Shown: one piece after another, positions 1-7,449 of the stretch
Position numbering within the stretch: the first letter of the stretch is position 1
Layout of the letters: each line of letters starts with the position of its first letter
Assembly: GCA_037446575.1 (NCBI GenBank)
Contig: JBBIII010000073.1
Span: 1-12,454, forward strand
Source: JBBIII01 sp037446575
Lineage (GTDB): Bacteria; Bacteroidota; Ignavibacteria; UBA10030
Length of the DNA stretch: 12,454 nt
Direction: 5' to 3'
The notes under the pieces: generated by a model
The model's database searches: none
Told to the model about the DNA's origin: nothing
The model's input: only the letters and a program-made list of their open reading frames with translations
Translations under genes and position numbers: made by a program

Positions 1-49
1 AAGATGTCAGACACTTTCAAACAAGAACATAAGCAAGTGTCAGACATCT
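1..49. repeat. 49-bp palindromic repeat, copy 1
   Basis: The arms AGATGTCAGACACTT (2-16) and AAGTGTCAGACATCT (35-49) form an inverted repeat around an 18-nt spacer, with one central A/A mismatch. The mismatch arises because each arm contains the same small palindrome, TGTCAGACA (5-13 and 38-46), in the same orientation. The unit recurs at 97-145 with one substitution. It touches the window edge, so the array may continue to the left. The structure resembles REP-like or MITE-like intergenic repeats, or paired regulator sites. No transposase is visible nearby. Confidence 0.85.
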
Positions 50-52
50 AAA

Positions 53-94
53 CTTTGCGTTGCTTTGCGTGCTTTGCGGTTTTGTTTTACCGCA
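53..94. repeat. CTTTGCG short tandem repeats and small hairpin between the 49-bp units
   Basis: CTTTGCG occurs three times, at 53-59, 63-69 and 72-78, with a 9-10 bp period. The last copy overlaps a hairpin: TGCGGT (75-80), an 8-nt T-rich loop, then ACCGCA (89-94). It separates the two 49-bp units and is probably part of the same composite intergenic repeat. No function can be assigned. Confidence 0.6.
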
Positions 95-96
95 GA

Positions 97-145
97 AAGA
101 TGTCAGACACTTTCAAACAAGAACATAAGGAAGTGTCAGACATCT
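97..145. repeat. 49-bp palindromic repeat, copy 2
   Basis: This is identical to 1-49 except for G instead of C at position 130. The arms are 98-112 and 131-145, and the internal TGTCAGACA palindromes are at 101-109 and 134-142. It lies about 40 bp beyond the stop codon of the minus-strand GH8 gene, so transcripts of that gene would run into this hairpin. It could help end or protect the mRNA, although no long T tract follows on the minus strand. Confidence 0.85.
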
Positions 146-149
146 ATAA

Positions 150-169
150 AATAAAATTCCGGTTTTATT
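150..169 (-). terminator. weak 3'-end hairpin after the GH8 gene
   Basis: AATAAAA (150-156) pairs with TTTTATT (163-169) around a TTCCGG loop, 15 bp beyond the GH8 stop codon. On the minus strand the stem is followed by TTATAG. The stem is entirely A-T, so this is only a weak candidate for an intrinsic terminator. Confidence 0.3.
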
Positions 170-183
170 GCGGCTACTTTAAC

Positions 184-1395
184 TTACTTGATGTGATATA
201 TTTTAAAATTCCCACTACACTGTAGTAATGCAAGCATATATAGCAATCCATCATAATACCGGTATTGTCCATCGGGAATCGGCAAATTCCAAAATTCATA
301 AAGAAATTCTTTTCTGTACTCATTTGTAGATGCAAGCGTTGCAACTGCATTCATTGCAACCAACCCTGGACTGTGATCTGCTACCAATACTTTGCCATCT
401 AAAGTAAATACGCTTGCATACTTTCTAATACCACCTGAATAAAAGAAATCGAGTATTCTATTCGATTGCTCTTCAGCCCATTTACCGTATTTATCATCGC
501 CTTGTGTGAACCATTCATAATCTATTGCAATATTCATTGCAACACGCCATGCGTCTAACCTAAAATTGTTGGCTCCTCCGTTATAAGGGTCTGCAGGAGT
601 TCCATCGAAATAAGCATAATCCGGTGCTAAACCGGTTTTAGGATGAACAGTTTTTTTCAAAAACTCACGGCTTGCAATAATCGCATCCGCCCAAAACTGA
701 TTATTTTTATCTGCCCACCGCGCCCACAGTTCGTAATAATGCGGAACATGATATGATGGATCTGTGAACCTTGCCGCTGTTCCGATTGGAGCAAAAACAA
801 TTTGCTTGGTTTCTTTATCGAACATATTTGTAATTGTATCAGAACCGTCAAACAAGTCGCACTTGCTCAACATAATATCTAATAAAGCTTGCGCTTCAGC
901 TCTGTAATTATATATACCTTCGCCATCTCCCCATTTTGCCGATGCAAAAAATAATGCCGTTACAAACCACTCTTCCCCGTCTGTAGCTGAGTTTATATCT
1001 ATAATCTCACCGTTTGTTTTTAAACTCCATGCAAAATATCCTTTTCTTTCTCCATCTTTATTCTGCATATATGTTTTAGCCCATTTCCAAAGTCTGTCAA
1101 ATTCATTTTTCTTATCCATTTGTACAGCTATTATCATTCCATAAGATATTCCCTCTGTCCGCACATCTTGATGATCTATGTCCACAATGTATGCCATATC
1201 AGGTTCAACGGGATAATAAACTCTTTGTGATTTATCATCTCCATAGAATAATTGATGAAATGCTCTGTTAATTTTTTCATTTATTTCTTTATCGCTCTTG
1301 TCTAAAATTTCGGCAAAGAGATTTCTATACTTATTTGTATAGAAAGCGCCCTGTAAAGACAAATTATCTGTAACTTGATTTTTTTTATTTTCCAT
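184..1395 (-). CDS. GH8 reducing-end xylose-releasing exo-oligoxylanase (Rex type)
   Basis: This 403-residue protein resembles, along its length, the GH8 enzymes that remove one xylose from the reducing end of xylo-oligosaccharides (EC 3.2.1.156, e.g. Bacillus halodurans BH2105, about 388 residues, compared from memory). Seen directly: GAFYTNKYRNLF (16-27), DVRTEGISYGM with Glu81 as the likely general acid, DGEEW with Asp139, DPSYHVPHYYELW (212-224), ETGLAPDYAYFDGTP-like segment (254-267), LDAWRVAMNIA with Asp281 as the likely base, and the C-terminal GNFKIY. The HSPG segment at 341-344 aligns with the His-Pro loop that blocks the reducing-end side in Rex enzymes and separates them from endo-acting GH8. 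There is no signal peptide, so the enzyme is probably cytoplasmic and acts on imported oligosaccharides. The ATG at 1395 has only a weak TAGGTTAG upstream. A terminator separates it from the upstream minus-strand gene, so it probably has its own promoter in 1396-1478. The alternative is another GH8 activity, which is less likely. Confidence 0.92.
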   Translation of the reverse strand: MENKKNQVTDNLSLQGAFYTNKYRNLFAEILDKSDKEINEKINRAFHQLFYGDDKSQRVYYPVEPDMAYIVDIDHQDVRTEGISYGMIIAVQMDKKNEFDRLWKWAKTYMQNKDGERKGYFAWSLKTNGEIIDINSATDGEEWFVTALFFASAKWGDGEGIYNYRAEAQALLDIMLSKCDLFDGSDTITNMFDKETKQIVFAPIGTAARFTDPSYHVPHYYELWARWADKNNQFWADAIIASREFLKKTVHPKTGLAPDYAYFDGTPADPYNGGANNFRLDAWRVAMNIAIDYEWFTQGDDKYGKWAEEQSNRILDFFYSGGIRKYASVFTLDGKVLVADHSPGLVAMNAVATLASTNEYRKEFLYEFWNLPIPDGQYRYYDGLLYMLALLQCSGNFKIYHIK

Positions 1396-1478
1396 TATTC
1401 TAACCTATTATAAAATGTTTATTTTTTTTTGTTTGTGTATATTAATGAGGTAAAAATTTAAAATTTTAATCAATATAC

Positions 1479-1518
1479 AAAAAAAAATCCTGATCATGAA
1501 TATCGAAGATCAGGATTT
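1479..1518 (-). terminator. intrinsic terminator of the DUF362-like gene
   Basis: A perfect 11-bp stem is formed by AAATCCTGATC (1485-1495) and GATCAGGATTT (1508-1518) around a 12-nt loop. On the minus strand the stem runs straight into a T tract (the A run at 1479-1487 on the plus strand). This is the classical Rho-independent layout for transcription from 3618 downward, about 85 bp past the stop codon at 1603. It separates that gene from the GH8 gene. Confidence 0.8.
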
Positions 1519-1602
1519 AATTTTACTTACGATCTGCTAAACATTAATACAATTCAGAACAGCATATAAATCCAACAAACCGCTTTTAGATAAGAAAATA
1601 TT

Positions 1603-3618
1603 TCACTTCAACAACATAAGTCTTTTTACATCAGTGAAGCTCTTCGAACCATCAATGCTATTAGCATTAAATCTGCATATGTACAAACCACTACTAAAGT
1701 TGGAAGCATTCCATTCGATCCTATAGCTTCTTGCTGATTGCACGCCATCCACCAAAGTAGTAATTCTTTTACCCTGTATATCATAGATAATAATATTAAC
1801 ATGAGCATTAACAGATATATTATATTCTATAGTTGTTGTCGGGTTAAACGGATTCGGATAGTTTTGATATAAAACAAATTCTTGCGGCTTTGTAGCATTG
1901 TAATTATCAACAAAAACACTTCCACTAACTTTTACTAATTCAATACCATCACCGTTACCTAAATTTCGCGAGTATTGTTTATTGACTGCATCATTCCAAT
2001 GCTCGTGCACGCCTAAGCTTCTAAAATATGTACTCGTGCTATCCGGATCGTATTTTATTCCCGCAGGCCAATTAGATGAATCAGCCGCCTGATGTAAATA
2101 ATCATCAACTCCTGGCATTTGCACATAAGTACCGACTAAAGGATTCCTTGACGATGTAAATTCTGCTCTCAAGAAATCATATCCAACCGATTCTATCGCT
2201 ACAGGATCGAACGATGCAAAAACAGATGACATATAATCATTATTAAACGGAGCCATCTGCCATTTAAGTGGTGATGCGAGTTCGTGATTAGTTGCCCAGA
2301 GAGCATCCATCAAATAAACAAGATTCTTTTTTCCTAGTAATGCATGGCACATAAAATCAACTTGCACTCTATAAAGACCGTATCCCGGTCTGTCAATCCC
2401 TTTTTCCATTTCTAACGGAGCAACCAATCCGCTGTGTAAATGAGCCGCCCCATCACGCGTATGAGAACCAAAATGATTTTTGGCAAACATAGTCGTACCT
2501 GCGCGTCTATGACCTTTTAAGATAGGCAGGTTTATAAGATACTCGGCATCCTCAAAAACCGTATAAAGAGTATCTTTATATATTGGCTCCGTTCCGTAAG
2601 CCGAGTTTGTATTATTACGCAAAACCGCCCCACGATCCGAGTAAATAATTTTTGCAGTGGCGCTCTTTACAACTTTTTCCCTACCTAAATTTTCATAACC
2701 ACTGTAATCCAAATAATGCACATCAGGGAATTCACTATGCCATAAATCGTAACAATGCTTATAAATATGTCTAAGAGGATCGCCGACATAAATATCCTGC
2801 TGACGAACACCGACAACATTTACTAATTGACGTAAAACTGATAATACAACGGCGGGCGAAGTTTCTGAAATATTATACCAGCTATTTGCAGTCTTCGATA
2901 AATCAAATGCATTATAATTTCCAAACCATCCGCTTACCGCATTGGTTTTAATAAATATTTTTTCGCCAGACTTATAATTTATAGCTCCTTTGCCACGCGT
3001 ATTATTATGAAATTCAAATATTGCTTTCCAGGCACTGGAATCTGTTGTTTGTTCAGTTAATTTCTGAATAGCAGCTGATATCATTTTATCAATCACATTC
3101 TGGTTATTATTTGCAGGTAAAAACCAGCCAGTACCGCTGTTTGTGCTTGCAACCCAATTTTGATTAGTTGCATCCGGGTTATGCACCCAAGCTACTCTGC
3201 CAGGAAAAATTCCAACTGCAGTCCCAATTGGTTGGTTTGCTGGTTGTACAATTGTTGCAAGTTGGATAGATCTTTCTCCTAATATATCACTATCAAGCAT
3301 ATAAGTTCCGCCGAATCCGGCTATCGCAAAAAGCGCTGTTGCCGTTACCTGATTCTTTCTCGCCCGCAACCATGCAAATATTGCAAGAGCTGGCAGTACA
3401 AAATATGCAATGAAACTCGATGCTATTGGCATTGCAACCCGAACGCAAGGATATGTTATGCGGCTCGGTTTTGTTGCAACTCTAAAAATTATCCACAAAA
3501 TTGCTAATAGTCCGATGAATGGAATAATCAGCTTGCTATATTCGCCTTCTGATTTTAAACCGATTAGTTTTCCAGATTTCGGGCAAGTCTTAAAATATTT
3601 CTTAATATAACTTTTCAC
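1603..3618 (-). CDS. DUF362-like protein with N-terminal membrane segments and C-terminal T9SS sorting domain
   Basis: This is a 671-residue protein of unknown function. Hydrophobic segments lie at about 29-47, 61-84 and 91-108, with a conserved-looking KPSRITYPCVR stretch (50-60) between the first two. The central region (about 125-560) resembles DUF362 (PF04015). It includes IFIKTNAV (221-228), VGDPLRHIY (278-286), LINLPILKGH (361-370) and FAKNHFGSHTRDG (378-390). The DUF362 call rests on recognition only. Residues about 580-671 are a type A T9SS sorting domain: YQNYPNPFNPTTTIEY, a beta-rich body (IYDIQGKRI, SSGLYICRF) and the end RLMLLK. No clustered Cys typical of DUF362-ferredoxin fusions is present. 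The start is GTG at 3618 behind an AAGAGAGAA purine stretch. The next in-frame Met (63) would remove the first membrane segment and the YPC motif, so I keep GTG. The membrane N-terminus plus a secretion tail is unusual. The protein is probably at the cell surface, and its job beside xylan genes is unclear. Confidence 0.8.
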   Translation of the reverse strand: MKSYIKKYFKTCPKSGKLIGLKSEGEYSKLIIPFIGLLAILWIIFRVATKPSRITYPCVRVAMPIASSFIAYFVLPALAIFAWLRARKNQVTATALFAIAGFGGTYMLDSDILGERSIQLATIVQPANQPIGTAVGIFPGRVAWVHNPDATNQNWVASTNSGTGWFLPANNNQNVIDKMISAAIQKLTEQTTDSSAWKAIFEFHNNTRGKGAINYKSGEKIFIKTNAVSGWFGNYNAFDLSKTANSWYNISETSPAVVLSVLRQLVNVVGVRQQDIYVGDPLRHIYKHCYDLWHSEFPDVHYLDYSGYENLGREKVVKSATAKIIYSDRGAVLRNNTNSAYGTEPIYKDTLYTVFEDAEYLINLPILKGHRRAGTTMFAKNHFGSHTRDGAAHLHSGLVAPLEMEKGIDRPGYGLYRVQVDFMCHALLGKKNLVYLMDALWATNHELASPLKWQMAPFNNDYMSSVFASFDPVAIESVGYDFLRAEFTSSRNPLVGTYVQMPGVDDYLHQAADSSNWPAGIKYDPDSTSTYFRSLGVHEHWNDAVNKQYSRNLGNGDGIELVKVSGSVFVDNYNATKPQEFVLYQNYPNPFNPTTTIEYNISVNAHVNIIIYDIQGKRITTLVDGVQSARSYRIEWNASNFSSGLYICRFNANSIDGSKSFTDVKRLMLLK

Positions 3619-3672
3619 GTTTTTTCTCTCTTTCTATCTTTTGAAAGTTGTGAATCATTATTAAAATGAACA

Positions 3673-3699
3673 ATTCATCATATTTTTAGGTTGATGAAT
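3673..3699. promoter_or_regulatory. inverted repeat ATTCATCA-N11-TGATGAAT, possible operator
   Basis: There are perfect 8-bp arms at 3673-3680 and 3692-3699, centred about 68 bp upstream of the GTG start of the minus-strand gene. The spacing resembles a dimeric regulator site. No T tract follows that would suggest a terminator. The function is inferred from position only. Confidence 0.35.
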
Positions 3700-3701
3700 A
3701 T

Positions 3702-3715
3702 AAGTATATATACTT
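3702..3715. promoter_or_regulatory. 14-bp perfect palindrome AAGTATATATACTT
   Basis: This palindrome starts 2 bp after the preceding inverted repeat, in the shared upstream region of divergent genes. It could be an operator or part of a TATA-rich promoter. In DNA this AT-rich, chance is a real alternative. Confidence 0.3.
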
Positions 3716-3782
3716 TTAAAACACAAATTAATTTTTCTACATAAATCACATTAATGGAAAAAAAGATGGAATACATTAAATT

Positions 3783-3947
3783 AATATAGAGAAAAAAGTT
3801 GCAGTTCTAACTGGCGGTGGCAGAATACTCGATATGAACCGAAAAGGAATTTATCCGGGCTATTCATTATTCGGTAGAATGAGAAGCTTAGCTGAATTAC
3901 GCGAATTAGAATTAAGAATAATCCGCTCATTGGAATTATCAAATTAA
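3783..3947 (+). pseudogene. short coding remnant without a usable start, origin unknown
   Basis: An open frame runs from just after a stop at 3777-3779 to the TAA at 3945-3947. It reads about 54 codons with a protein-like composition: EKKVAVLTGGGRILDMNRKG, then IYPGYSLFGRMRSLAELREL, then an amphipathic tail. The frame lacks an ATG near its beginning; the only ATGs are at 3834 and 3879. KKVAVLTGGG resembles the N-terminal nucleotide loop of 6-phosphofructokinases, but the expected D-x-P-G-x-N does not follow. I do not recognise the rest. A separate frame with an ATG at 3754 stops at 3787-3789, so a frameshifted N-terminus is possible. This is most simply the tail of a decayed or deleted gene. 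A 37-residue peptide starting at 3834 is the alternative. Confidence 0.4.
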
Positions 3948-4098
3948 ATTAGCCGCCGCTTAAAGAAAAGATTGTTCTAATCAACATAAAATTTTCATTC
4001 CCCTTAAATGTTAATTAGGATTGGTTTTATTTATTTACTATGCTTAAATTCAGTAACTGTTAATCGTTCAATATCTAATTTTTTTTTAGCGAGGATTT

Positions 4099-6693
4099 AT
4101 GAGACCTCTTTTTTTCTTAATTCTTACTTTCGCTATTACTGCTTTATCTCAAGTTTCCGAAAAAGCGCATAAATATCTTAATCCACAACTTCCCGTTGAA
4201 GAACGGGTAAATGATTTAGTCTCGCGCATGACATTAGAAGAAAAAATTTCGCAAATGGTAAATGACGCAAAAGCAATTCCTCGCCTTCAAATTCCAAAAT
4301 ATAATTGGTGGAATGAATGCCTGCACGGCGTTGCACGAGCTGGAGTTGCCACAGTCTTTCCGCAGGCAATCGGACTTGCAGCAACATGGAACACAGAATT
4401 AATGTTTGAAGTAGCAGATGTCATTTCTACAGAAGCACGTGCAAAATATAATGACTTTGTCCGTAAAAACGACCGCGCAATTTATAAAGGTCTGACTTTC
4501 TGGAGCCCGAATATAAATATTTTTCGCGATCCTCGCTGGGGACGCGGGCAAGAAACTTATGGCGAAGATCCATACCTGACTTCTCGAATGGGCGTCGCAT
4601 TTGTTAAAGGATTACAAGGCGATGATCCAAAATATTTTAAAACAATTGCCACGCCAAAACACTATGCTGTACATAGCGGTCCAGAACCAGATCGTCATAC
4701 ATTCGATGCTATAACTAACAATCGCGATCTTTACATGACTTACCTCCCCGCATTTGAAGCATGTATAAAAGAAGGAGGCGCGTTTTCAATTATGTGCGCG
4801 TACAATCGTTACTTGGGCGATGCCTGTTGCGGCTCAACAAAATTGCTACGCGATATTTTGCGCAAAGATTGGGGTTTTGAAGGTTATGTAGTATCGGACT
4901 GCGGGGCAATCTACGATATATTTGCCAATCACAAAATTGTAAAAACCGCGCCCGAAGCCGCCGCGCTTTCCGTAAAATCAGGAACAGATTTAGAATGCGG
5001 CAAAGTATTTGAGTATGGACTGAAAGAAGCAATTAAAAATAAATTGCTAACAGAAGAAGATATTAACACGGCTGTTAAAAGATTATTCACAGCGCGGTTT
5101 AAACTTGGCATGTTCGACCCGCCGGAAATTGTAAAATATAACCAAATACCTATCGAAAAAAATGATTGCGAGGAGCATAGGAAACTTTCACTTCGCGCCG
5201 CGCAAGAATCTATTGTGCTTCTTAAAAACGAAAAAAATATTTTACCGCTTGGAAAAGATATTAAGAAGATTGCAGTAATTGGACCAACGGCAGATTCATA
5301 CCCAGTGTTATTAGGCAATTACCACGGCACACCTTCTAAATATGTAACACCTTTGCAAGGGATTAAAAACAAAGTCGGCAATTCAATAAAAGTATTGTAT
5401 GAACAGGGATGCGACATTGTTGAAGAAGGCGCTGTGATTAATAATATTCCACCTAAAGTGTTCAGCGTTGATAATCAACCAGGAATTTTCATAGAATATT
5501 TTAAAGACAAAGAATTAAAGAGCGAACCAATTTTTTCGAGAATTAATCTTATAAACCATACCAATTGGTGTTATGGTTCAAAGATACCGTCATTCGAAGG
5601 AATGTCAGAAATACAAGCGATTAGATGGAGCGGCAATATTAATCCGCCAGAGACAGGTGAATATAATTTGATAATTAAGAGCGATGGCGGTTTCCGTTTA
5701 TATATAGACGATAAAATAGTATTAGAAGATTGGACAACACATGAACTCTATACTAAAAGTAATCATGTTCATCTTGAAGAAGGGAAACAGCATGCATTCA
5801 AGTTAGAATATTTCCAGAACTCGCCCCGCCCACAATTGATTGTTCAATGGGAATTGTTAGAAGTAAATCATTTTAAAAAGGCAATTGAAAAAGCAAAAAA
5901 TTCGGATGTCGTAATCTTCGTGGGCGGTATATCTCCGCAATTAGAAGGCGAAGAAATGCGTGTTGATTATGAGGGATTCAAAGGCGGCGATAGAACAAAT
6001 CTCGATTTGCCAAGAGTGCAAGATAAATTACTGAAATTACTTAACGCAACAGGCAAACCAATTGTGCTTGTTCTTACAAGTGGCAGCGCTTTATCTGTAA
6101 ATTGGGCTAAAGAAAATATTCCTGCCATTATTCAACTATGGTACCCGGGACAAGAAGGTGGAACTGCTTTAGCAGATGTCCTATTTGGAGATTACAATCC
6201 ATCCGGTAGACTACCAGTAACTTTTTATAAATCTGTAGATCAATTACCGCCATTCGAAGATTATAATATGACAGGACGAACATATAGATATTTCATTGGC
6301 GAGCCATTATTCCCTTTTGGTTACGGATTGAGTTATACTGAATTTGATTATAGCAACTTCAAGCTTAGCAAAACACATCTTAAAGGGAAAGATAAACTAT
6401 TGATTACAGTAACTATTACTAATACAGGCAGGTATGCAGGAGAAGAGGTGGTTCAGTTATATATTCAAGATTCACTTGCGTCCACATCACGTCCAATAAC
6501 GGAATTGAAGGGTTTTAGGAAAATAATGCTTAACCCGGGCGAAAAACAAGAAGTCAGCATGGAACTTGCCACCGAGGATTTAAAATTATACGACAACAGT
6601 CTTCAATATGATTGGGAAGCAGGTGAGTTTATAGTACATGTTGGATCCAACTCGCGCGATGTTAAATCGGCAAAATTCTATTGGGCAAAGTAA
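4099..6693 (+). CDS. GH3 beta-xylosidase/beta-glucosidase-type enzyme with PA14 insert, exported
   Basis: This 864-residue enzyme should release terminal beta-linked xylose (or glucose/arabinose) from oligosaccharides. A signal peptide covers about 1-17 (MRPLFFLILTFAITALS, cut before Gln18). It has no lipobox and no T9SS tail, so it is probably periplasmic. The GH3 N-terminal barrel spans about 30-340: NWWNECLHGVARAG (69-82), typical of xylosidase-type GH3, RDPRWGRGQETYGEDP (143-158), Lys187-His188, and the nucleophile Asp267 in GYVVSDCGA. The GH3 C-terminal domain is split by a PA14 domain at about 460-585 (FIEYF, TGEYNLIIKSDGGFRLYIDD, RPQLIVQWEL). It resumes with the acid/base region LEGEEM (Glu616-Glu619), YPGQEGG and FPFGYGLSYTEF. 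A fibronectin-III-like domain covers about 750-860. All expected parts are present and full length. The start follows GAGGA (4091-4095) with only 3 nt of spacing. Substrate is inferred from the NWWNE motif and the GH8 neighbour; beta-glucosidase is the main alternative. Confidence 0.93.
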   Translation: MRPLFFLILTFAITALSQVSEKAHKYLNPQLPVEERVNDLVSRMTLEEKISQMVNDAKAIPRLQIPKYNWWNECLHGVARAGVATVFPQAIGLAATWNTELMFEVADVISTEARAKYNDFVRKNDRAIYKGLTFWSPNINIFRDPRWGRGQETYGEDPYLTSRMGVAFVKGLQGDDPKYFKTIATPKHYAVHSGPEPDRHTFDAITNNRDLYMTYLPAFEACIKEGGAFSIMCAYNRYLGDACCGSTKLLRDILRKDWGFEGYVVSDCGAIYDIFANHKIVKTAPEAAALSVKSGTDLECGKVFEYGLKEAIKNKLLTEEDINTAVKRLFTARFKLGMFDPPEIVKYNQIPIEKNDCEEHRKLSLRAAQESIVLLKNEKNILPLGKDIKKIAVIGPTADSYPVLLGNYHGTPSKYVTPLQGIKNKVGNSIKVLYEQGCDIVEEGAVINNIPPKVFSVDNQPGIFIEYFKDKELKSEPIFSRINLINHTNWCYGSKIPSFEGMSEIQAIRWSGNINPPETGEYNLIIKSDGGFRLYIDDKIVLEDWTTHELYTKSNHVHLEEGKQHAFKLEYFQNSPRPQLIVQWELLEVNHFKKAIEKAKNSDVVIFVGGISPQLEGEEMRVDYEGFKGGDRTNLDLPRVQDKLLKLLNATGKPIVLVLTSGSALSVNWAKENIPAIIQLWYPGQEGGTALADVLFGDYNPSGRLPVTFYKSVDQLPPFEDYNMTGRTYRYFIGEPLFPFGYGLSYTEFDYSNFKLSKTHLKGKDKLLITVTITNTGRYAGEEVVQLYIQDSLASTSRPITELKGFRKIMLNPGEKQEVSMELATEDLKLYDNSLQYDWEAGEFIVHVGSNSRDVKSAKFYWAK

Positions 6694-6857
6694 CTGTTGC
6701 TGGATTAAGATAGAATTAAACACGCTGTCGATCGATAAGAATCCAAAAATGAACTCGATCACTTTTAGACTGTAGTAAGTTAGTTTCGCAATTTGGTTAT
6801 TTTTTTTTTGTGAGTGGCTACTATACTAATCCTAATTGTTTTTATTTTTTCTTTTAG

Positions 6858-6950
6858 ATGATGTTAATTAAGTTTTTTAAGTATATACAAAATGAAACAA
6901 ATGCAGTAATAATATTGCTGTTTCTGCTAATGATACTAATTATTGCATAA
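6858..6950 (+). CDS. possible 30-residue single-span membrane peptide
   Basis: ATG at 6858 opens 30 codons ending in TAA (6948-6950). The product has a Lys-rich amphipathic start (MMLIKFFKYIQNE) followed by an uninterrupted hydrophobic run (about 16-30, VIILLFLLMILIIA) long enough to span most of a membrane. No Shine-Dalgarno sequence is visible (TTTTAG precedes the ATG), but several genes here lack one too. The layout is like small regulatory membrane proteins or type I toxins. AT-rich DNA readily yields such frames by chance, so this is only a candidate. Confidence 0.25.
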   Translation: MMLIKFFKYIQNETNAVIILLFLLMILIIA

Positions 6951-7239
6951 TTGCTGGTAGAAAAGTTTTCAGCTCAATAAAAATATTTTAACACGATAGT
7001 ACCTGTTCCAAATATTTTACTTCGAGTGTTTAAAAGAATATATATGTGTTCTTGTCAAAAGCAAAACAATTCAGTTTAAAAATTTTCCAAAACAACTCAT
7101 TGTAATAAATAAGTCTAATCAAAAAAATAAACAGAGAGAGTATGAAATATCGTAGGTTCTTTAGCATAATTTTTTTTAAATCAAGTAGACAACCATGTAA
7201 ACAATCAAAATTATAGACAATAATTTGACAAAGAGTTGA

Positions 7240-7294
7240 CAAACCAAGTAATCGGTAAATGGAAAAGTTAAAAAAAATCTTCTTTTGACTTGCT
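7240..7294. repeat. 55-bp direct duplicate, left side of N gap
   Basis: These 55 bases (CAAACCAAGTAATCGG... to ...TTTTGACTTGCT) are repeated exactly at 7395-7449, and both copies abut the N run. The length of 55 is a common de Bruijn k-mer. This suggests two contigs that overlap end to end and were joined with Ns instead of merged. Confidence 0.9.
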
Positions 7295-7394
7295 NNNNNN
7301 NNNNNNNNNNNNNNNNNNNNNNNNNNNNNNNNNNNNNNNNNNNNNNNNNNNNNNNNNNNNNNNNNNNNNNNNNNNNNNNNNNNNNNNNNNNNNN
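7295..7394. other. 100-N assembly gap, probably false
   Basis: There are exactly 100 N, the usual placeholder for unknown gap size. With identical 55-mers on both sides, the true sequence probably has one copy and no gap, about 155 bp shorter. Any reading frame across this segment is an artefact. Confidence 0.95.
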
Positions 7395-7449
7395 CAAACC
7401 AAGTAATCGGTAAATGGAAAAGTTAAAAAAAATCTTCTTTTGACTTGCT
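7395..7449. repeat. 55-bp direct duplicate, right side of N gap
   Basis: This is an exact copy of 7240-7294, starting at the first base after the N run. A genuine tandem repeat that broke the assembly is the alternative to a contig-end overlap. Confidence 0.9.

Larger units (their letters stand above)
3619..4098. other. divergent intergenic region
   Basis: This 480-bp region separates the minus-strand DUF362-like gene from the plus-strand GH3 gene and must hold both promoters. It contains two palindromes (3673-3699 and 3702-3715) close to the minus-strand gene and a coding remnant at 3783-3947. An AT-rich leader (about 3960-4090) precedes the GH3 start. I see no clear sigma-70 -35/-10 pair and no RNA gene. 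Confidence 0.6.

Noticed and set aside
1..145. CRISPR array
   Set aside because: There are only two units, with a low-complexity CTTTGCG spacer, strong internal palindromes and no cas genes.
4013..4024. AATTAGGATT shared in reverse orientation with about 6827-6836
   Set aside because: A single 10-mer match in AT-rich DNA is expected by chance; no longer inverted repeat flanks the GH3 gene.
4929..5318. 129-codon minus-strand open frame inside the GH3 gene
   Set aside because: It lies wholly inside a full-length GH3 enzyme with intact motifs and shows no family signature of its own; it is a shadow frame.
7142..7216. 24-codon frame after AGAGAGAGT
   Set aside because: It is very short, has no recognisable feature beyond basic residues, and lies in AT-rich DNA where such frames are common.
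7225..7253. Two TTGACA hexamers as a sigma-70 promoter
   Set aside because: No convincing -10 box lies at 16-18 bp, and the segment is next to the doubtful gap.
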